Assembly: GCA_035477615.1 (NCBI GenBank)
Contig: DATIKJ010000027.1
Coordinates: 1 to 23,508 of the forward strand
DNA from: UBA2277 sp035477615
GTDB lineage: Bacteria > Patescibacteriota > Microgenomatia > UBA1400 > MFAQ01
Direction of reading: 5' to 3'
DNA length: 23,508 bases
Position 1 is the stretch's first letter. Each line of letters begins with the position of its first letter. Positions 6,565-13,877 of this stretch are shown in pieces. The notes below the pieces were generated by a model. That model searched no databases. It was not told the DNA's origin and saw only the letters and a program-made list of their open reading frames with translations. The translations under genes were made by a program, and so were the position numbers.

Positions 6565-7555
6565 AAATTTTATAAAAATATCCAGACTCCAGATTAAATT
6601 GGAGTTGGGTAGGGTGCTGTTTTTGACCGCCTCTTTGAAACTGAACTATGCCAAAACGTGGAGCGAAGTGTTCATTTGGATCTCCTTTGTAACTACCCTT
6701 TCGCACAAAATAAGACTTCACCCAGAAGCCTTTATATTTTGCAGATAAGTTAATTAGTTCATCTATTTGATAAAGCGCAACTTCGCATTGTTCAATATCT
6801 GTAAAACTCTTTGTTTGGTGTAATAAAAAATCAGGAGGAAAAGGATCTCCTAAATATGCTTTTTTCAACAATACCTCTGTAATTCTATTTTGGTTCTCTC
6901 CAAACACTTTCTCAAATTCTTTTTTATCTTTTTCGGGAAGCTCTTCATAAAACCACCTATTTGGATCAGATTTTCTATTTGCTATATCCTTTACCATGTC
7001 GAGAGGTCTAAATCCCATATCTCCACAAAACATTTTTAATGCTTTTTCTGCTGATTGCGTTACAACAATATTGTTTGTTCTAAGGAGTTCACAAAATGCT
7101 GAAGCTGTCGTAAAAAACAATTGATCATTCGTTGGAGTTTTATTATTGCAAGTCTTTACAGAAACTCCGACCCTTAAAGTTCCTGCTGAGTGAACGATGT
7201 CTATTAACACATCACTTTTAGATTTTTTTACAACAACATCTTTACTTACTAAGAAGTCCCCTGATTTTCCAGTTGCTAATCCACCCAACCAATATCCCTT
7301 AATCTTTTTTATTCCAAAAATTTTTTTAAACTCGCAGATGTAAGATACTAGTGATAATGCAGGATTACTCGTAAATAAATGTTTATTAGAAATTGCAAAA
7401 GAACCATTGTTAATTAGAGATGGGTTGACATCGGTAATCATTTCTGCAAGAGTTTTCTCAAACAAATGTCCCCGATCTCTCCCTTCCGTTCCTGCCACAA
7501 TCTGTTGTTTATGCTGTAAGTCAATCGGTTGTAGTGCCATATTTAGTAGTGCCAT
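6557..7555 (-). CDS. Putative type II restriction endonuclease
   Basis: I do not recognise a specific enzyme family, but context and motifs point to the nuclease partner of the convergent methyltransferase. The 332-residue protein has a helical start containing RGHLFEKTLAEM (Glu33), then KSDVLIDIV with Asp115 and RVGVSVKT with Lys134. This is consistent with a PD-(D/E)xK core in which Ser132 replaces the usual acidic residue before x-Lys. The C-terminal region has an aromatic segment (YKGFWVKSYFVRKG) that may bind DNA. It follows the XRE controller gene on the same strand, 47 bases downstream, as in classical C-R operons. A second Met at residue 6 is an alternative start. An accessory nuclease without site specificity is possible. 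Confidence 0.7.
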   Translation of the reverse strand: MALLNMALQPIDLQHKQQIVAGTEGRDRGHLFEKTLAEMITDVNPSLINNGSFAISNKHLFTSNPALSLVSYICEFKKIFGIKKIKGYWLGGLATGKSGDFLVSKDVVVKKSKSDVLIDIVHSAGTLRVGVSVKTCNNKTPTNDQLFFTTASAFCELLRTNNIVVTQSAEKALKMFCGDMGFRPLDMVKDIANRKSDPNRWFYEELPEKDKKEFEKVFGENQNRITEVLLKKAYLGDPFPPDFLLHQTKSFTDIEQCEVALYQIDELINLSAKYKGFWVKSYFVRKGSYKGDPNEHFAPRFGIVQFQRGGQKQHPTQLQFNLESGYFYKISN

Positions 7556-7602
7556 TGTACCAAAAACACAACAGGTAAAGTAGCAAACATCTTAACTTAT
7601 TC

Positions 7603-7824
7603 TTAACGATGGAACAAATCCTCTACCCTAAGTCCAAACTTCCTTGAAATTTTCATCAACAGCTTCAACGAAGGACTTCCTTTCCCTGCCTCAAGATAGC
7701 CTATGTAAACTGTAGAGATTTTCAATTGTTCTGCTAATTTCTCCTGTGTAAGTCCACTCGTCTTTCTCAAACTTCTTAATTTTTTGCCAAGAGCTAGAAG
7801 TGTCTGTTGTTTTGTCTTTGGCAT
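7603..7824 (-). CDS. XRE-family controller protein of the restriction-modification system
   Basis: The 73-residue protein is almost entirely a helix-turn-helix domain: GKKLRSLRKTSGLTQEKLAEQL, then STVYIGYLEAGKGSPSLKLL, the standard XRE recognition-helix pattern. The size matches C proteins that time the expression of restriction genes. It lies directly upstream of the nuclease gene on the same strand. The ATG at 7824 is preceded by AGGAGG, but only one base separates them, which is too close for normal initiation. An in-frame TTG at 7848 is an alternative start. Expected role: binding its own promoter and setting nuclease levels, keeping them low until methylation is established after transfer. 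Confidence 0.82.
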   Translation of the reverse strand: MPKTKQQTLLALGKKLRSLRKTSGLTQEKLAEQLKISTVYIGYLEAGKGSPSLKLLMKISRKFGLRVEDLFHR

Positions 7825-7846
7825 ACCTCCTGATTGTGTAACAGAC

Positions 7847-7876
7847 AAACTAGAATGTTGATAAACTAGAATTATA
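7847..7876 (-). promoter_or_regulatory. Promoter and direct-repeat operator of the controller-nuclease operon
   Basis: On the minus strand a perfect TATAAT (7871-7876) has only a poor -35 sequence 17 bases upstream. Immediately downstream are two perfect 10-base direct repeats of ATTCTAGTTT (7863-7872 and 7847-7856), 16 bases start to start. A weak -35 and tandem sites at the transcription start suit control by the small XRE protein. Binding is inferred. Confidence 0.55.
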
Positions 7877-7942
7877 GATTTAGCCTCAACTTATCCTTGC
7901 ATTTTGAAACCAAAAAGAATACTATTTATTTAGCGTAATTGT

Positions 7943-8437
7943 ATGAAAAATCTATTTTTTGTCGCAATTGGATTATTTGTCGTAATAAACTTCTTTAGCT
8001 CGATTAATCACAAGTCTTCGAAGAACACTCCAATCCCCACCCCTACCATTACCACCATATCAGCGAGTGAAGTAACAGATAGTGAACGAGAAACCTTCTA
8101 TAAATACCTTGAATTTTACAGAAGCCTCCCCACCAAACAAATCGAAGATAAAAGCAATCACAACACCGCCATTTCACTAATTGCTAAGGAAAATCAAATC
8201 TCAGACGAAAAAGCTGAACAGATATTCCAAAAAGTTTCCAACTCCGAACCAACGACCAGAGAGCTTGAGATTTACAATGCTTACGATCAAAAACTAAACT
8301 TAGCCATCGACAAAGCAAAAACTCCCGAATCAATTGACGAAGATGCCATAAACAAAGAAATTGCCAAACAGTTTAATATCTCAGTAGATAGACTTAAATC
8401 AATTTACACCCACGTACTAGCTACTTCTTATAAATAA
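7943..8437 (+). CDS. Hypothetical protein with N-terminal membrane helix
   Basis: The 164-residue protein begins MKNLFF and has one hydrophobic helix (residues 3-19) that would anchor it in, or export it through, the membrane. A Thr/Pro/Ser-rich linker (27-44) leads to a mostly helical, charged domain (45-164). The domain contains two similar stretches, AKENQISDEKAEQIFQKV and AKQFNISVDRLKSIYTHV, which look like an internal helical duplication. I recognise no family. No Shine-Dalgarno site precedes the ATG. It overlaps the convergent Cys-rich gene by 17 bases. A role in the element (surface or exclusion function) is possible but not shown. Confidence 0.65.
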   Translation: MKNLFFVAIGLFVVINFFSSINHKSSKNTPIPTPTITTISASEVTDSERETFYKYLEFYRSLPTKQIEDKSNHNTAISLIAKENQISDEKAEQIFQKVSNSEPTTRELEIYNAYDQKLNLAIDKAKTPESIDEDAINKEIAKQFNISVDRLKSIYTHVLATSYK

Positions 8438-8654
8438 ACCCAGGAAGACAGGCATAACAACCCAATAGGTTCTTCTCTTTAGTCTTCTTAGCCGCTTTTT
8501 CTGCCATTATCAAATCTTTAAACGGGCCGAGCCATTTACCATTTTTATTTGATTTTCTTGAATGAATCCCCTTACCATTTTTACAGTACCCACATTCCGA
8601 TATATGGATAACCGCTTTCTTGTGAAGCCAATTCTCATAAACAAAGAATTTCAT
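8421..8654 (-). CDS. Small zinc-ribbon-like protein
   Basis: The 77-residue basic protein has two CxxC pairs, C21-GY-C24 and C66-YA-C69, which would form a treble-clef or zinc-ribbon site. Between them are WLGPFKDL (41-48) and a Lys/Ala-rich helix. Small proteins of this layout (CGYCxxGxGxH, then WxGPF) are, as far as I recall, scattered in accessory DNA, but I cannot name a function. A minus-strand TATAAT at 8669-8674 followed by a very short leader with AGAAG supports ATG 8654. The 3' end overlaps the convergent membrane-protein gene. Confidence 0.65.
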   Translation of the reverse strand: MKFFVYENWLHKKAVIHISECGYCKNGKGIHSRKSNKNGKWLGPFKDLIMAEKAAKKTKEKNLLGCYACLPGFIYKK

Positions 8655-8713
8655 AATCTTCTGTCATCATTATATCCACTAAATAGATCAAATCTGTACA
8701 ATGATCGTAGATA

Positions 8714-9484
8714 ATGAAAAAGAACGACAAAGCATATTTACTAGACTTCAAAGTTGATATAAAGACGGATAACAATATATATTTTCAAGAACTAGCCCTC
8801 CTGTTCGACAAACCAGCATTTCTCGATTTACTGCACGACCTTAGACTGACATATCTCGTTCCAAATTTATTTTCTCTTGATAACTTTGATGAAGCACTAG
8901 ACACACATCTACACGATACTCAGTACCAGAAAACCATAAAACCTAATCTCTCAAAGTATTCCAAGTTAATTGAACTAGAAGAACAGTTCCCAGAACTGTA
9001 TGAATTTGCCAATGGTAAGAACGATATGCCTGAAATACTAGACGCAGAATGTAATTTAGTTTGTTTTGAATTTAATCGACCCACATATTTTGTAGAAGCA
9101 ATCGAACAAGCAATATTCTGCGGAGCAGTTAATGATAAACATTTCAAACCCACAGAAGCCAAAGTTGTTAATTTTGGAGAAATGGGGGCATGGGAAACTT
9201 TTGAAAGAGTCGCCATATTCGTCTCCCCTACTTCTACCTATGACGAGGTGAAAGAGGAATTTAGGAATGCTAAATCATTGATGAAGTCCGACAAGCGACT
9301 GTCGTATTATCGACCAAGAGTTGATGCTACCCCTAATATCAGAAAATATCGTAATTGGTATTGGGAAAGGTTAAGTGGGAAAACTTACCAACAAATTGCG
9401 GATGATTACCCAAATGATATTGTGACTACTGACCTTGATGTACTCAAGGCTGTAAAGACATACTCTAAACTTCTCACTCGTTAA
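8714..9484 (+). CDS. Hypothetical protein with C-terminal HTH-like segment
   Basis: The 256-residue acidic protein has no family I can name. Residues 1-110 are helical and contain many charged residues; the middle (110-190) alternates strands and helices. The C-terminal segment NWYWERLSGKTYQQIADDY (residues about 213-231) looks like the helix-turn-helix of small regulators and recombination-associated proteins. A TACAAT box (8697-8702) lies 11 bases before the ATG, and there is no Shine-Dalgarno site. It is the first of four same-strand genes leading to the serine recombinase. It may belong to replication or maintenance of the element, which is inference from position. Confidence 0.65.
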   Translation: MKKNDKAYLLDFKVDIKTDNNIYFQELALLFDKPAFLDLLHDLRLTYLVPNLFSLDNFDEALDTHLHDTQYQKTIKPNLSKYSKLIELEEQFPELYEFANGKNDMPEILDAECNLVCFEFNRPTYFVEAIEQAIFCGAVNDKHFKPTEAKVVNFGEMGAWETFERVAIFVSPTSTYDEVKEEFRNAKSLMKSDKRLSYYRPRVDATPNIRKYRNWYWERLSGKTYQQIADDYPNDIVTTDLDVLKAVKTYSKLLTR

Positions 9485-9548
9485 CCTGCATTTTAGAGGC
9501 TTCCAAATAGGTATAAAACTATATCTAACTTCTAGAGAGAATGATCTC

Positions 9549-10280
9549 ATGAAGTTAAATGGTTATCGAGCAACTCACAGAAACAGGTGGTTTCTTCTAC
9601 AAAATAGAATATTGACCTCTCAGGAATTCTTATTGTTCGAATACTATCTCGATTCAATGGACTTCGATTACAAACACGAAAACTATGGTCTGTTCACCGC
9701 ATATCCTGAAGTTGTAGCTGAGTATTTTAACAAAGGCATTGAAACTATAAACGACTGGAGTAAAGGACTTCTCAACAAAAGTTTTATCGAAATAGTGGAC
9801 AAAAAAAGAGAAGTCTATCGCCTCAAGTCTCCCGAAAGATACGGCACTTCATTTGGAGGAAAAGCTTCTGATTTTGCCAAAAAAGAAAAAACTGCCAAAA
9901 CTCTCGACAATATTCTTCAAAATATCTGTTTCAATCCTGAAAAAGCGAAAATAATTCCTAAAAAAGTTAATGGTTTAGCCTCAAACTTACTCCCTAAAGC
10001 TTTAGGTTCATTTAAGGGTGAGTTAAGTTCCTCTCCTATTACTTCTAATAAGACTGTTCTAATAGTTAATGAGATAAGAAGTGATGCCGAATATCAAAGG
10101 ATTTATGACGAAGGAAATTGGGGTAATTTCACTCCTGATGATATGAAGTGGGTTGACGAACACTCATCTTTGGAAATTCCAATCAGAGATACTTTACACG
10201 AAAAACATATTGTTGACCTCTATTTCAAAGGTGATTGGAGTGAATACGAAAAACACCTAATTATTGTCCCAAAAAAATAA
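9549..10280 (+). CDS. Possible winged-helix replication-type protein
   Basis: The 243-residue protein begins with an aromatic, helical segment (RNRWFLLQNRILTSQEFLLF), followed by VVAEYFNKGIETINDWSKGLL and then FIEIVDKKREVYRLKS. This is the helix-helix-helix then beta-wing pattern seen in plasmid and phage replication initiators (compare the N-terminal part of replisome organisers). Residues 105-170 are Lys-rich and probably flexible. The C-terminal domain (177-243) has repeated Trp-acidic turns (EGNWGNFTPDDMKW, KGDWSEYEKH) that I do not recognise. GAGAG upstream of the ATG is a moderate Shine-Dalgarno site. The replication role is a guess from the fold pattern and element context; a transcription factor is equally possible. 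Confidence 0.6.
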   Translation: MKLNGYRATHRNRWFLLQNRILTSQEFLLFEYYLDSMDFDYKHENYGLFTAYPEVVAEYFNKGIETINDWSKGLLNKSFIEIVDKKREVYRLKSPERYGTSFGGKASDFAKKEKTAKTLDNILQNICFNPEKAKIIPKKVNGLASNLLPKALGSFKGELSSSPITSNKTVLIVNEIRSDAEYQRIYDEGNWGNFTPDDMKWVDEHSSLEIPIRDTLHEKHIVDLYFKGDWSEYEKHLIIVPKK

Positions 10281-10286
10281 AAATAG

Positions 10287-10637
10287 ATGTTGATTTTTGA
10301 CTCAAAACCTATGACCACAAAATTATCAAATCCTGCTATTTCAAGAGTCAATAGCCTCACTGTTCAAGAGTCATATTTAAAAGTTAATAAGAACTCTAGT
10401 CATGATTTAACCGCCCATACGATTAAAGAGAATCATAAACAGGGTTATGTAGAAGCTAGGGGCATCTTACCAGATTTAGCCAACTATAATTGCCCGTTGC
10501 TTTTACCCAAAGATACGCTACCCCATATCGAACAAGAAGAAGTTAATCGCCTAGCCAAAGTTTGGTGCGAACTGATACTAGGAAAAGTATTAGAAGATCG
10601 CAGAAACAAAACCATACGGAGTGCCATTAGTGCTTAA
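10287..10637 (+). CDS. Hypothetical protein, recombinase neighbour
   Basis: The 116-residue protein has no motif I can assign. It starts 7 bases after the preceding gene and ends 50 bases before the serine recombinase, so it is probably in the same transcription unit. A second start, ATG 10311 (MTTKLSNPAISR), is plausible; neither start has a Shine-Dalgarno site. The C-terminal part (residues 80-116) is a predicted helix pair with basic residues (EDRRNKTIRSA). Position suggests an accessory factor of the mobile element, for example a directionality factor for the recombinase, but nothing in the sequence proves it. Confidence 0.55.
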   Translation: MLIFDSKPMTTKLSNPAISRVNSLTVQESYLKVNKNSSHDLTAHTIKENHKQGYVEARGILPDLANYNCPLLLPKDTLPHIEQEEVNRLAKVWCELILGKVLEDRRNKTIRSAISA

Positions 10638-10656
10638 CCGCTTGAGAATATAGATA

Positions 10657-10670
10657 GAGGAACTTTCCTC
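10657..10670. promoter_or_regulatory. Perfect palindrome upstream of the recombinase gene
   Basis: GAGGAA-CT-TTCCTC is a perfect 6-base inverted repeat with a 2-base centre, 17 bases before the recombinase ATG. The tiny loop argues for a protein-binding site rather than an RNA hairpin. It could regulate the recombinase or belong to a recombination site. Confidence 0.4.
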
Positions 10671-10687
10671 ATTAATTAGTAAAACAC

Positions 10688-12271
10688 ATGATAGTAAGAC
10701 AAGATAATAGTGAACATGGAGATAAACCAAAATGTATCCTCTACGCAAGAGTAAGTACGATGGACCAGGTAGATAACCTCAGTATCGAAACCCAACAAAC
10801 AAAAGCTCTAGAGAAAATTCATGAGCTAGGCGGTTACTTAGCTGAAGATGCCTACATTGATTCTGGGATTTCTGGGACCACATTAGAAAGGCCTAGTTTC
10901 CAAGCGTTATTGGCAAGATGTTCCAAAAAAGATATTAAATACCTTGTTGTTCAAGACATCTCTCGTCTCTCTCGTGATACTTTTGAATACTGCTTTATTA
11001 TTAGAGAACTCGAAAAGTGTGGAGTCAAAATTGTTCCCCTTACTGGAATCATTAATGGTGATCCTGTTAGTAGAACTATGAACGAGATGATGGCTGTGAT
11101 GAATGCATTCTTCCCTCGTATGACAAGTTACAAAGTTAAACAAAATGCCTCTGAAAAATTCAAGGCAGGATATTATCCTTCGTGGTCTCCATTGGGTTTT
11201 TTAAACATTATCAATCCAAACCCAGAAGGTTCTTACGACAAAAAGATTGTTATTCCTGATCCTGCCATCGCCTCTTTTGTAACCCAAGCATTCAAGATGT
11301 ATGCCACTAGAAACTATGCCATTTATGACATTCGTCAGTATCTTAGTAAAAATGGAGTGAAAGGTAGAAAAGGTCAAGCACTTCAATATTCCATCGTTGG
11401 AAACATGCTCAAGAATCCTTTTTACTGGGGCTGGATGAGACACGGAGGACAAGAGGGTATGGGGAAACATACCCCACTAATTGATAAAGAAACATTTGAT
11501 CTTGTCCAAAAGATTCTCGCTGAAAAATCAGACTATGGTTTACGCAAGAGAAAACATAATTTTCTTCTTCGTGGTGTTGTCTTCTGTAAAGATTGTGGCA
11601 GACGATATGTAGCTGAGTATCATTACCACAACAAGTACAAAACAGGCGGAGGAAGAATAGGTGTATATCATTGCTCTCAAACAGGTAAGCGTGGTCTATG
11701 TCCTTCAAAGTCAGTCATGCTTAATGATATTGAGGAACAAGTAAGCCTCGAAGTTTCCAAACTAGAATTTAGTTCCGAATTTGTGGAAGCAGTCCACACC
11801 AACATTAATCGTATCTATGATGAATTTACTGACCGCATTCAACACGCCAAAAAAGCAATCTACAACAGACGAGATGCAGTAGATCAAAAAAGAACAAAGA
11901 TTGAAAAAGATTATTTTGAAAACAAGCTATCTGCCGAACAACTAAATAAGTTTAACCTTCAACTTGATGCCGAAGCCTTAGCCATTCAAAAAGAACTTGC
12001 TGAACAAGACAAAATCCACACCATTGATACTTCCGTTATTAACGAAGTTCTCAAGCTAACTAGAGACATCGTAGAGACCTACAAAGACTCAGACATAGAT
12101 CACAAAAGAGCATATCTTCATTTCTTCTTCCAAAAGATATGGGTACAAAACAAAAAGATTATGGAGGTTGAATACACTCCAGCACTCCAAGTTTTAAATG
12201 AGGCTAAACTTGGTATATTAAGTGCGAACTTGCTCCCCCGGCAGGGCTCGAACCTGCGACATCCTCCTTAA
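10688..12271 (+). CDS. Large serine recombinase (integrase)
   Basis: The 527-residue protein has the resolvase catalytic domain (residues 15-150): YARVSTMDQ with nucleophile Ser23 and Arg21, YIDSGISGTTLERP, and QDISRLSRD. A Recombinase domain follows (about 155-290, including KNPFYWGWM), then a zinc ribbon with CKDCGRR and later HCSQTGKRGLC, and a long coiled coil (365-450). Such enzymes integrate and excise mobile elements by serine-linked double-strand exchange. The last 13 codons lie inside the tRNA-Asn gene in antisense, and the stop TAA falls in the anticodon loop, so the ending RQGSNLRHPP is tRNA-derived and not a true domain. This places the gene at the end of the integrated element. 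No Shine-Dalgarno site precedes the ATG. Confidence 0.93.
   Translation: MIVRQDNSEHGDKPKCILYARVSTMDQVDNLSIETQQTKALEKIHELGGYLAEDAYIDSGISGTTLERPSFQALLARCSKKDIKYLVVQDISRLSRDTFEYCFIIRELEKCGVKIVPLTGIINGDPVSRTMNEMMAVMNAFFPRMTSYKVKQNASEKFKAGYYPSWSPLGFLNIINPNPEGSYDKKIVIPDPAIASFVTQAFKMYATRNYAIYDIRQYLSKNGVKGRKGQALQYSIVGNMLKNPFYWGWMRHGGQEGMGKHTPLIDKETFDLVQKILAEKSDYGLRKRKHNFLLRGVVFCKDCGRRYVAEYHYHNKYKTGGGRIGVYHCSQTGKRGLCPSKSVMLNDIEEQVSLEVSKLEFSSEFVEAVHTNINRIYDEFTDRIQHAKKAIYNRRDAVDQKRTKIEKDYFENKLSAEQLNKFNLQLDAEALAIQKELAEQDKIHTIDTSVINEVLKLTRDIVETYKDSDIDHKRAYLHFFFQKIWVQNKKIMEVEYTPALQVLNEAKLGILSANLLPRQGSNLRHPP
12233..12271. other. Probable attachment-site half within tRNA-Asn
   Basis: The tRNA from anticodon loop to 3' end is also the end of the recombinase gene. 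The element lies on the 3' side of the tRNA and would have restored the intact tRNA on integration. The crossover bases are not identifiable without the empty site. Confidence 0.45.
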
Positions 12272-12306
12272 CAGGGAGGCGCTCATACCAACTGAGCTAC
12301 AGGGGA
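12233..12306 (-). tRNA. tRNA-Asn(GTT)
   Basis: The cloverleaf is complete: acceptor TCCCCTG/CGGGGGA with one G-U pair, D arm GCTC/GAGC, anticodon stem CCTCC/GGAGG around CTGTTAA, and T arm GCAGG/CCTGC. Discriminator G; CCA is not encoded. A TTTACT-17-TAAAAT promoter lies upstream at 12325-12353. Its 3' half overlaps the recombinase gene. Confidence 0.93.
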
Positions 12307-12324
12307 ATATCAACGAACATGGAC

Positions 12325-12353
12325 ATTTTATCAAATGAGGCTAGCTTAGTAAA
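12325..12353 (-). promoter_or_regulatory. tRNA-Asn promoter
   Basis: On the minus strand TTTACT (12348-12353), a 17-base spacer and TAAAAT (12325-12330) lie just upstream of the tRNA 5' end. It is on the chromosome side, so the tRNA stays expressed whatever the element does. Confidence 0.6.
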
Positions 12354-12364
12354 GGCAAACCACT

Positions 12365-12387
12365 AAAACGGGCACCTTTCGGTGCCC
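12365..12387 (-). terminator. Rho-independent terminator
   Basis: Minus-strand hairpin GGGCACC-GAAA-GGTGCCC (12370-12387) with a stable GAAA tetraloop, followed by GTTTTAG. It ends the small gene at 12394-12777 and separates it from tRNA-Asn. Confidence 0.8.
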
Positions 12388-12393
12388 TGTAAA

Positions 12394-12777
12394 CTATACT
12401 GATTTCAACTTATTTTTCAAAAGCTCTTCCAACAATGGCTCTTCCTCGACAAGTCTAACAAGCCCTTCTTTCAAAACTTTTCTTCCCAACTCATCAGGAA
12501 TATTTTTTGCCAAAAAGGCTGTTGCTGTCAAAATCAAAACGATCTTGTAAAGCAAAAGATCGCTGATTACCAACTGCCGACCTAACTTTTCATAAATAAA
12601 ATCGGCAATTTTTTGCCATTTATCCGAAACAAGCTCTTCTTTGGACTCAAAATCTTCAATTCTAATGCTTTCATCGCCATCTGCAATTAGATGTGAAACG
12701 TAGAAAAAACGATCCCCAATGCGGATACATAGAGTATTCCCTGCATTCAGATCCAAGAGTCTTCTTAACTCTCTCAA
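12394..12777 (-). CDS. Hypothetical protein, TTG start
   Basis: The 127-residue protein starts at TTG 12777. The choice is well supported by AGGAGGTG five bases upstream and a perfect minus-strand TATAAT at 12811-12816. The N-terminal half (1-60) is a small strand-rich domain with IGDRFFYVSHLIADGDESIRI. The C-terminal half is helical, with a hydrophobic stretch (LLLYKIVLILTATAFLA, residues about 78-94) and a Leu/Glu-rich amphipathic tail. I do not recognise the family. The hydrophobic helix could be buried or membrane-associated. It lies between a holin-like gene and a terminator and is probably chromosomal. Confidence 0.7.
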   Translation of the reverse strand: MRELRRLLDLNAGNTLCIRIGDRFFYVSHLIADGDESIRIEDFESKEELVSDKWQKIADFIYEKLGRQLVISDLLLYKIVLILTATAFLAKNIPDELGRKVLKEGLVRLVEEEPLLEELLKNKLKSV

Positions 12778-12823
12778 TGTACACCTCCTAAAAGAATAGA
12801 TTCACCCTATATTATACACCATA

Positions 12824-13144
12824 CTACCTCAATTTCCCCAAAACTACGTTTAGCAAGGCCAAAACTACTGCAGCCAACAAAGCTGTACCGAAGTTTTTTA
12901 CCCCAAAACCAGGCACAATCTGCCCCATCAGCATTATGAGACCAGCATTTATCACAAAAGTAAACAAGCCCAAAGTCATAAAGTTTACCGGCAAAGTCAA
13001 AAGAATCAAAATTGGCTTCAAAATTACTGACAACACTCCCCAAACCACCGCCACTATTCCCAAGGTCTCCCAACTCCCTATTACCAATCCTGGCACTATT
13101 CTAGCCGTAATATAGAATCCGAGAGCATTGATTACAAGTTGCAT
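12824..13144 (-). CDS. Phage-holin-4 / DUF360-family membrane protein
   Basis: The start at 13144 gives MQLVINALGF and has AGAGG seven bases upstream; the ATG two codons earlier is too close to that site. The 106-residue protein has about four membrane helices and the family features: the VINALGFYITARIVPGL start, LKPILILLTLPVNFMTLGLF in the middle and a second V-I-N-A segment with IVPGF. These proteins are common single-copy genes in many bacteria. Despite the name, a holin role is not established. It is divergent from thymidine kinase and looks like ordinary chromosome. Confidence 0.88.
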   Translation of the reverse strand: MQLVINALGFYITARIVPGLVIGSWETLGIVAVVWGVLSVILKPILILLTLPVNFMTLGLFTFVINAGLIMLMGQIVPGFGVKNFGTALLAAVVLALLNVVLGKLR

Positions 13145-13193
13145 TATCATACCTCTATCTTCATTCAAATTAATGCTCCTGTCAAATTGCAAC

Positions 13194-13222
13194 TTGTCTA
13201 ATTAATACTTCTTTGCCATAAT
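13194..13222 (+). promoter_or_regulatory. tdk promoter with extended -10, leaderless start
   Basis: TTGTCT (13194-13199), a 17-base spacer ending in TGC, and CATAAT (13217-13222) place the transcription start at, or next to, ATG 13229. No Shine-Dalgarno site is possible in this arrangement. Confidence 0.65.
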
Positions 13223-13228
13223 TGCGCC

Positions 13229-13867
13229 ATGACAATTGAAGTTGAAACTGGTCCCATGTTCTCTGGAAAAACTACTGAACTAATACGTCTTGTCAAACGT
13301 CTCGAGTGGGGACACAAAGAACAAAACACTGACTTTCTAGTCTTCAACCACTATAACGATAAACGTTATGGTGAAAATGTTCTAGGTACTCATGATGGAC
13401 CAAAAGTCCCGGCTATCGCTCTCAAAAACAGTCACGAAATAATGGAAATCCTTACCGAAAAAGTAGGAGAAGAATTTCACATCAAGCCAGAATTTCTCAA
13501 TCTTACAGCTCTTTTTATTGATGAAGCTCAGTTTTTTGATGATGATCTTCCCAGAGTTATTGACTTCCTTGATCGTCTCTATCTTCGCACCAGAAATGAT
13601 CAACTAAGTATTTATATCGCTGGACTAGACAAAGACTTCCGCGGTGAACCTTATGGATGTATGCCAAGAATCGAAGCTTATGCCCACAAAGTAAACAAAT
13701 TCAAAGGTATTTGTAGCGTCTGCGGTGAAGACTCAGACTATACCCAAAGACTTGTAAATGGAGATGTCCCCAGTTTTGATGATCCTGTAGATGTTGTTGG
13801 TGCTCAAGAACTATACCAATCCCGTTGCCGTTCACATCATGAAATCAAAAATTCTCCTCAACCATAG
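13229..13867 (+). CDS. tdk: Thymidine kinase (type II)
   Basis: The enzyme phosphorylates thymidine with ATP in the pyrimidine salvage pathway. The 212-residue protein has the P-loop GPMFSGKTTE (8-17), Walker B with catalytic Glu99 in LFIDEAQFF, the GLDKDFRGEP lasso region (132-141), and a structural zinc site with C162, C165, C200 and H203. Length and order match the TK1-like family. The acidic insertion around 75-92 is typical of bacterial variation. The message appears leaderless. It converges with rpoD, with only 10 bases between the stop codons. Confidence 0.95.
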   Translation: MTIEVETGPMFSGKTTELIRLVKRLEWGHKEQNTDFLVFNHYNDKRYGENVLGTHDGPKVPAIALKNSHEIMEILTEKVGEEFHIKPEFLNLTALFIDEAQFFDDDLPRVIDFLDRLYLRTRNDQLSIYIAGLDKDFRGEPYGCMPRIEAYAHKVNKFKGICSVCGEDSDYTQRLVNGDVPSFDDPVDVVGAQELYQSRCRSHHEIKNSPQP

Positions 13868-13877
13868 TTAAAAAAAC

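Larger units (their letters stand above)
1444..12271. mobile_element. Integrated defence-carrying element (left end uncertain)
   Basis: The right end is set by the serine recombinase running into tRNA-Asn. Inside are CBASS, a LexA-like repressor, a restriction-modification set, small orphan proteins and a replication-like protein, a typical accessory cargo. I found no convincing second copy of the tRNA 3' half, so the left end is only a working limit: it could lie in the 1227-1443 gap or beyond the window. Confidence 0.6.

Noticed and set aside
8981..8989. GAACAGTTC palindrome as another LexA-type operator
   Set aside because: It lies in the middle of the coding region at 8714-9484, far from any start, and short palindromes like this occur by chance.
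12233..12271. Recombinase C-terminal residues RQGSNLRHPP as a genuine conserved tail
   Set aside because: These codons are the antisense of the tRNA-Asn gene, a known source of such endings in predicted proteins.
13382..13603. Minus-strand open frame within thymidine kinase
   Set aside because: It is fully antisense to a well-supported tdk gene and has no recognisable features.
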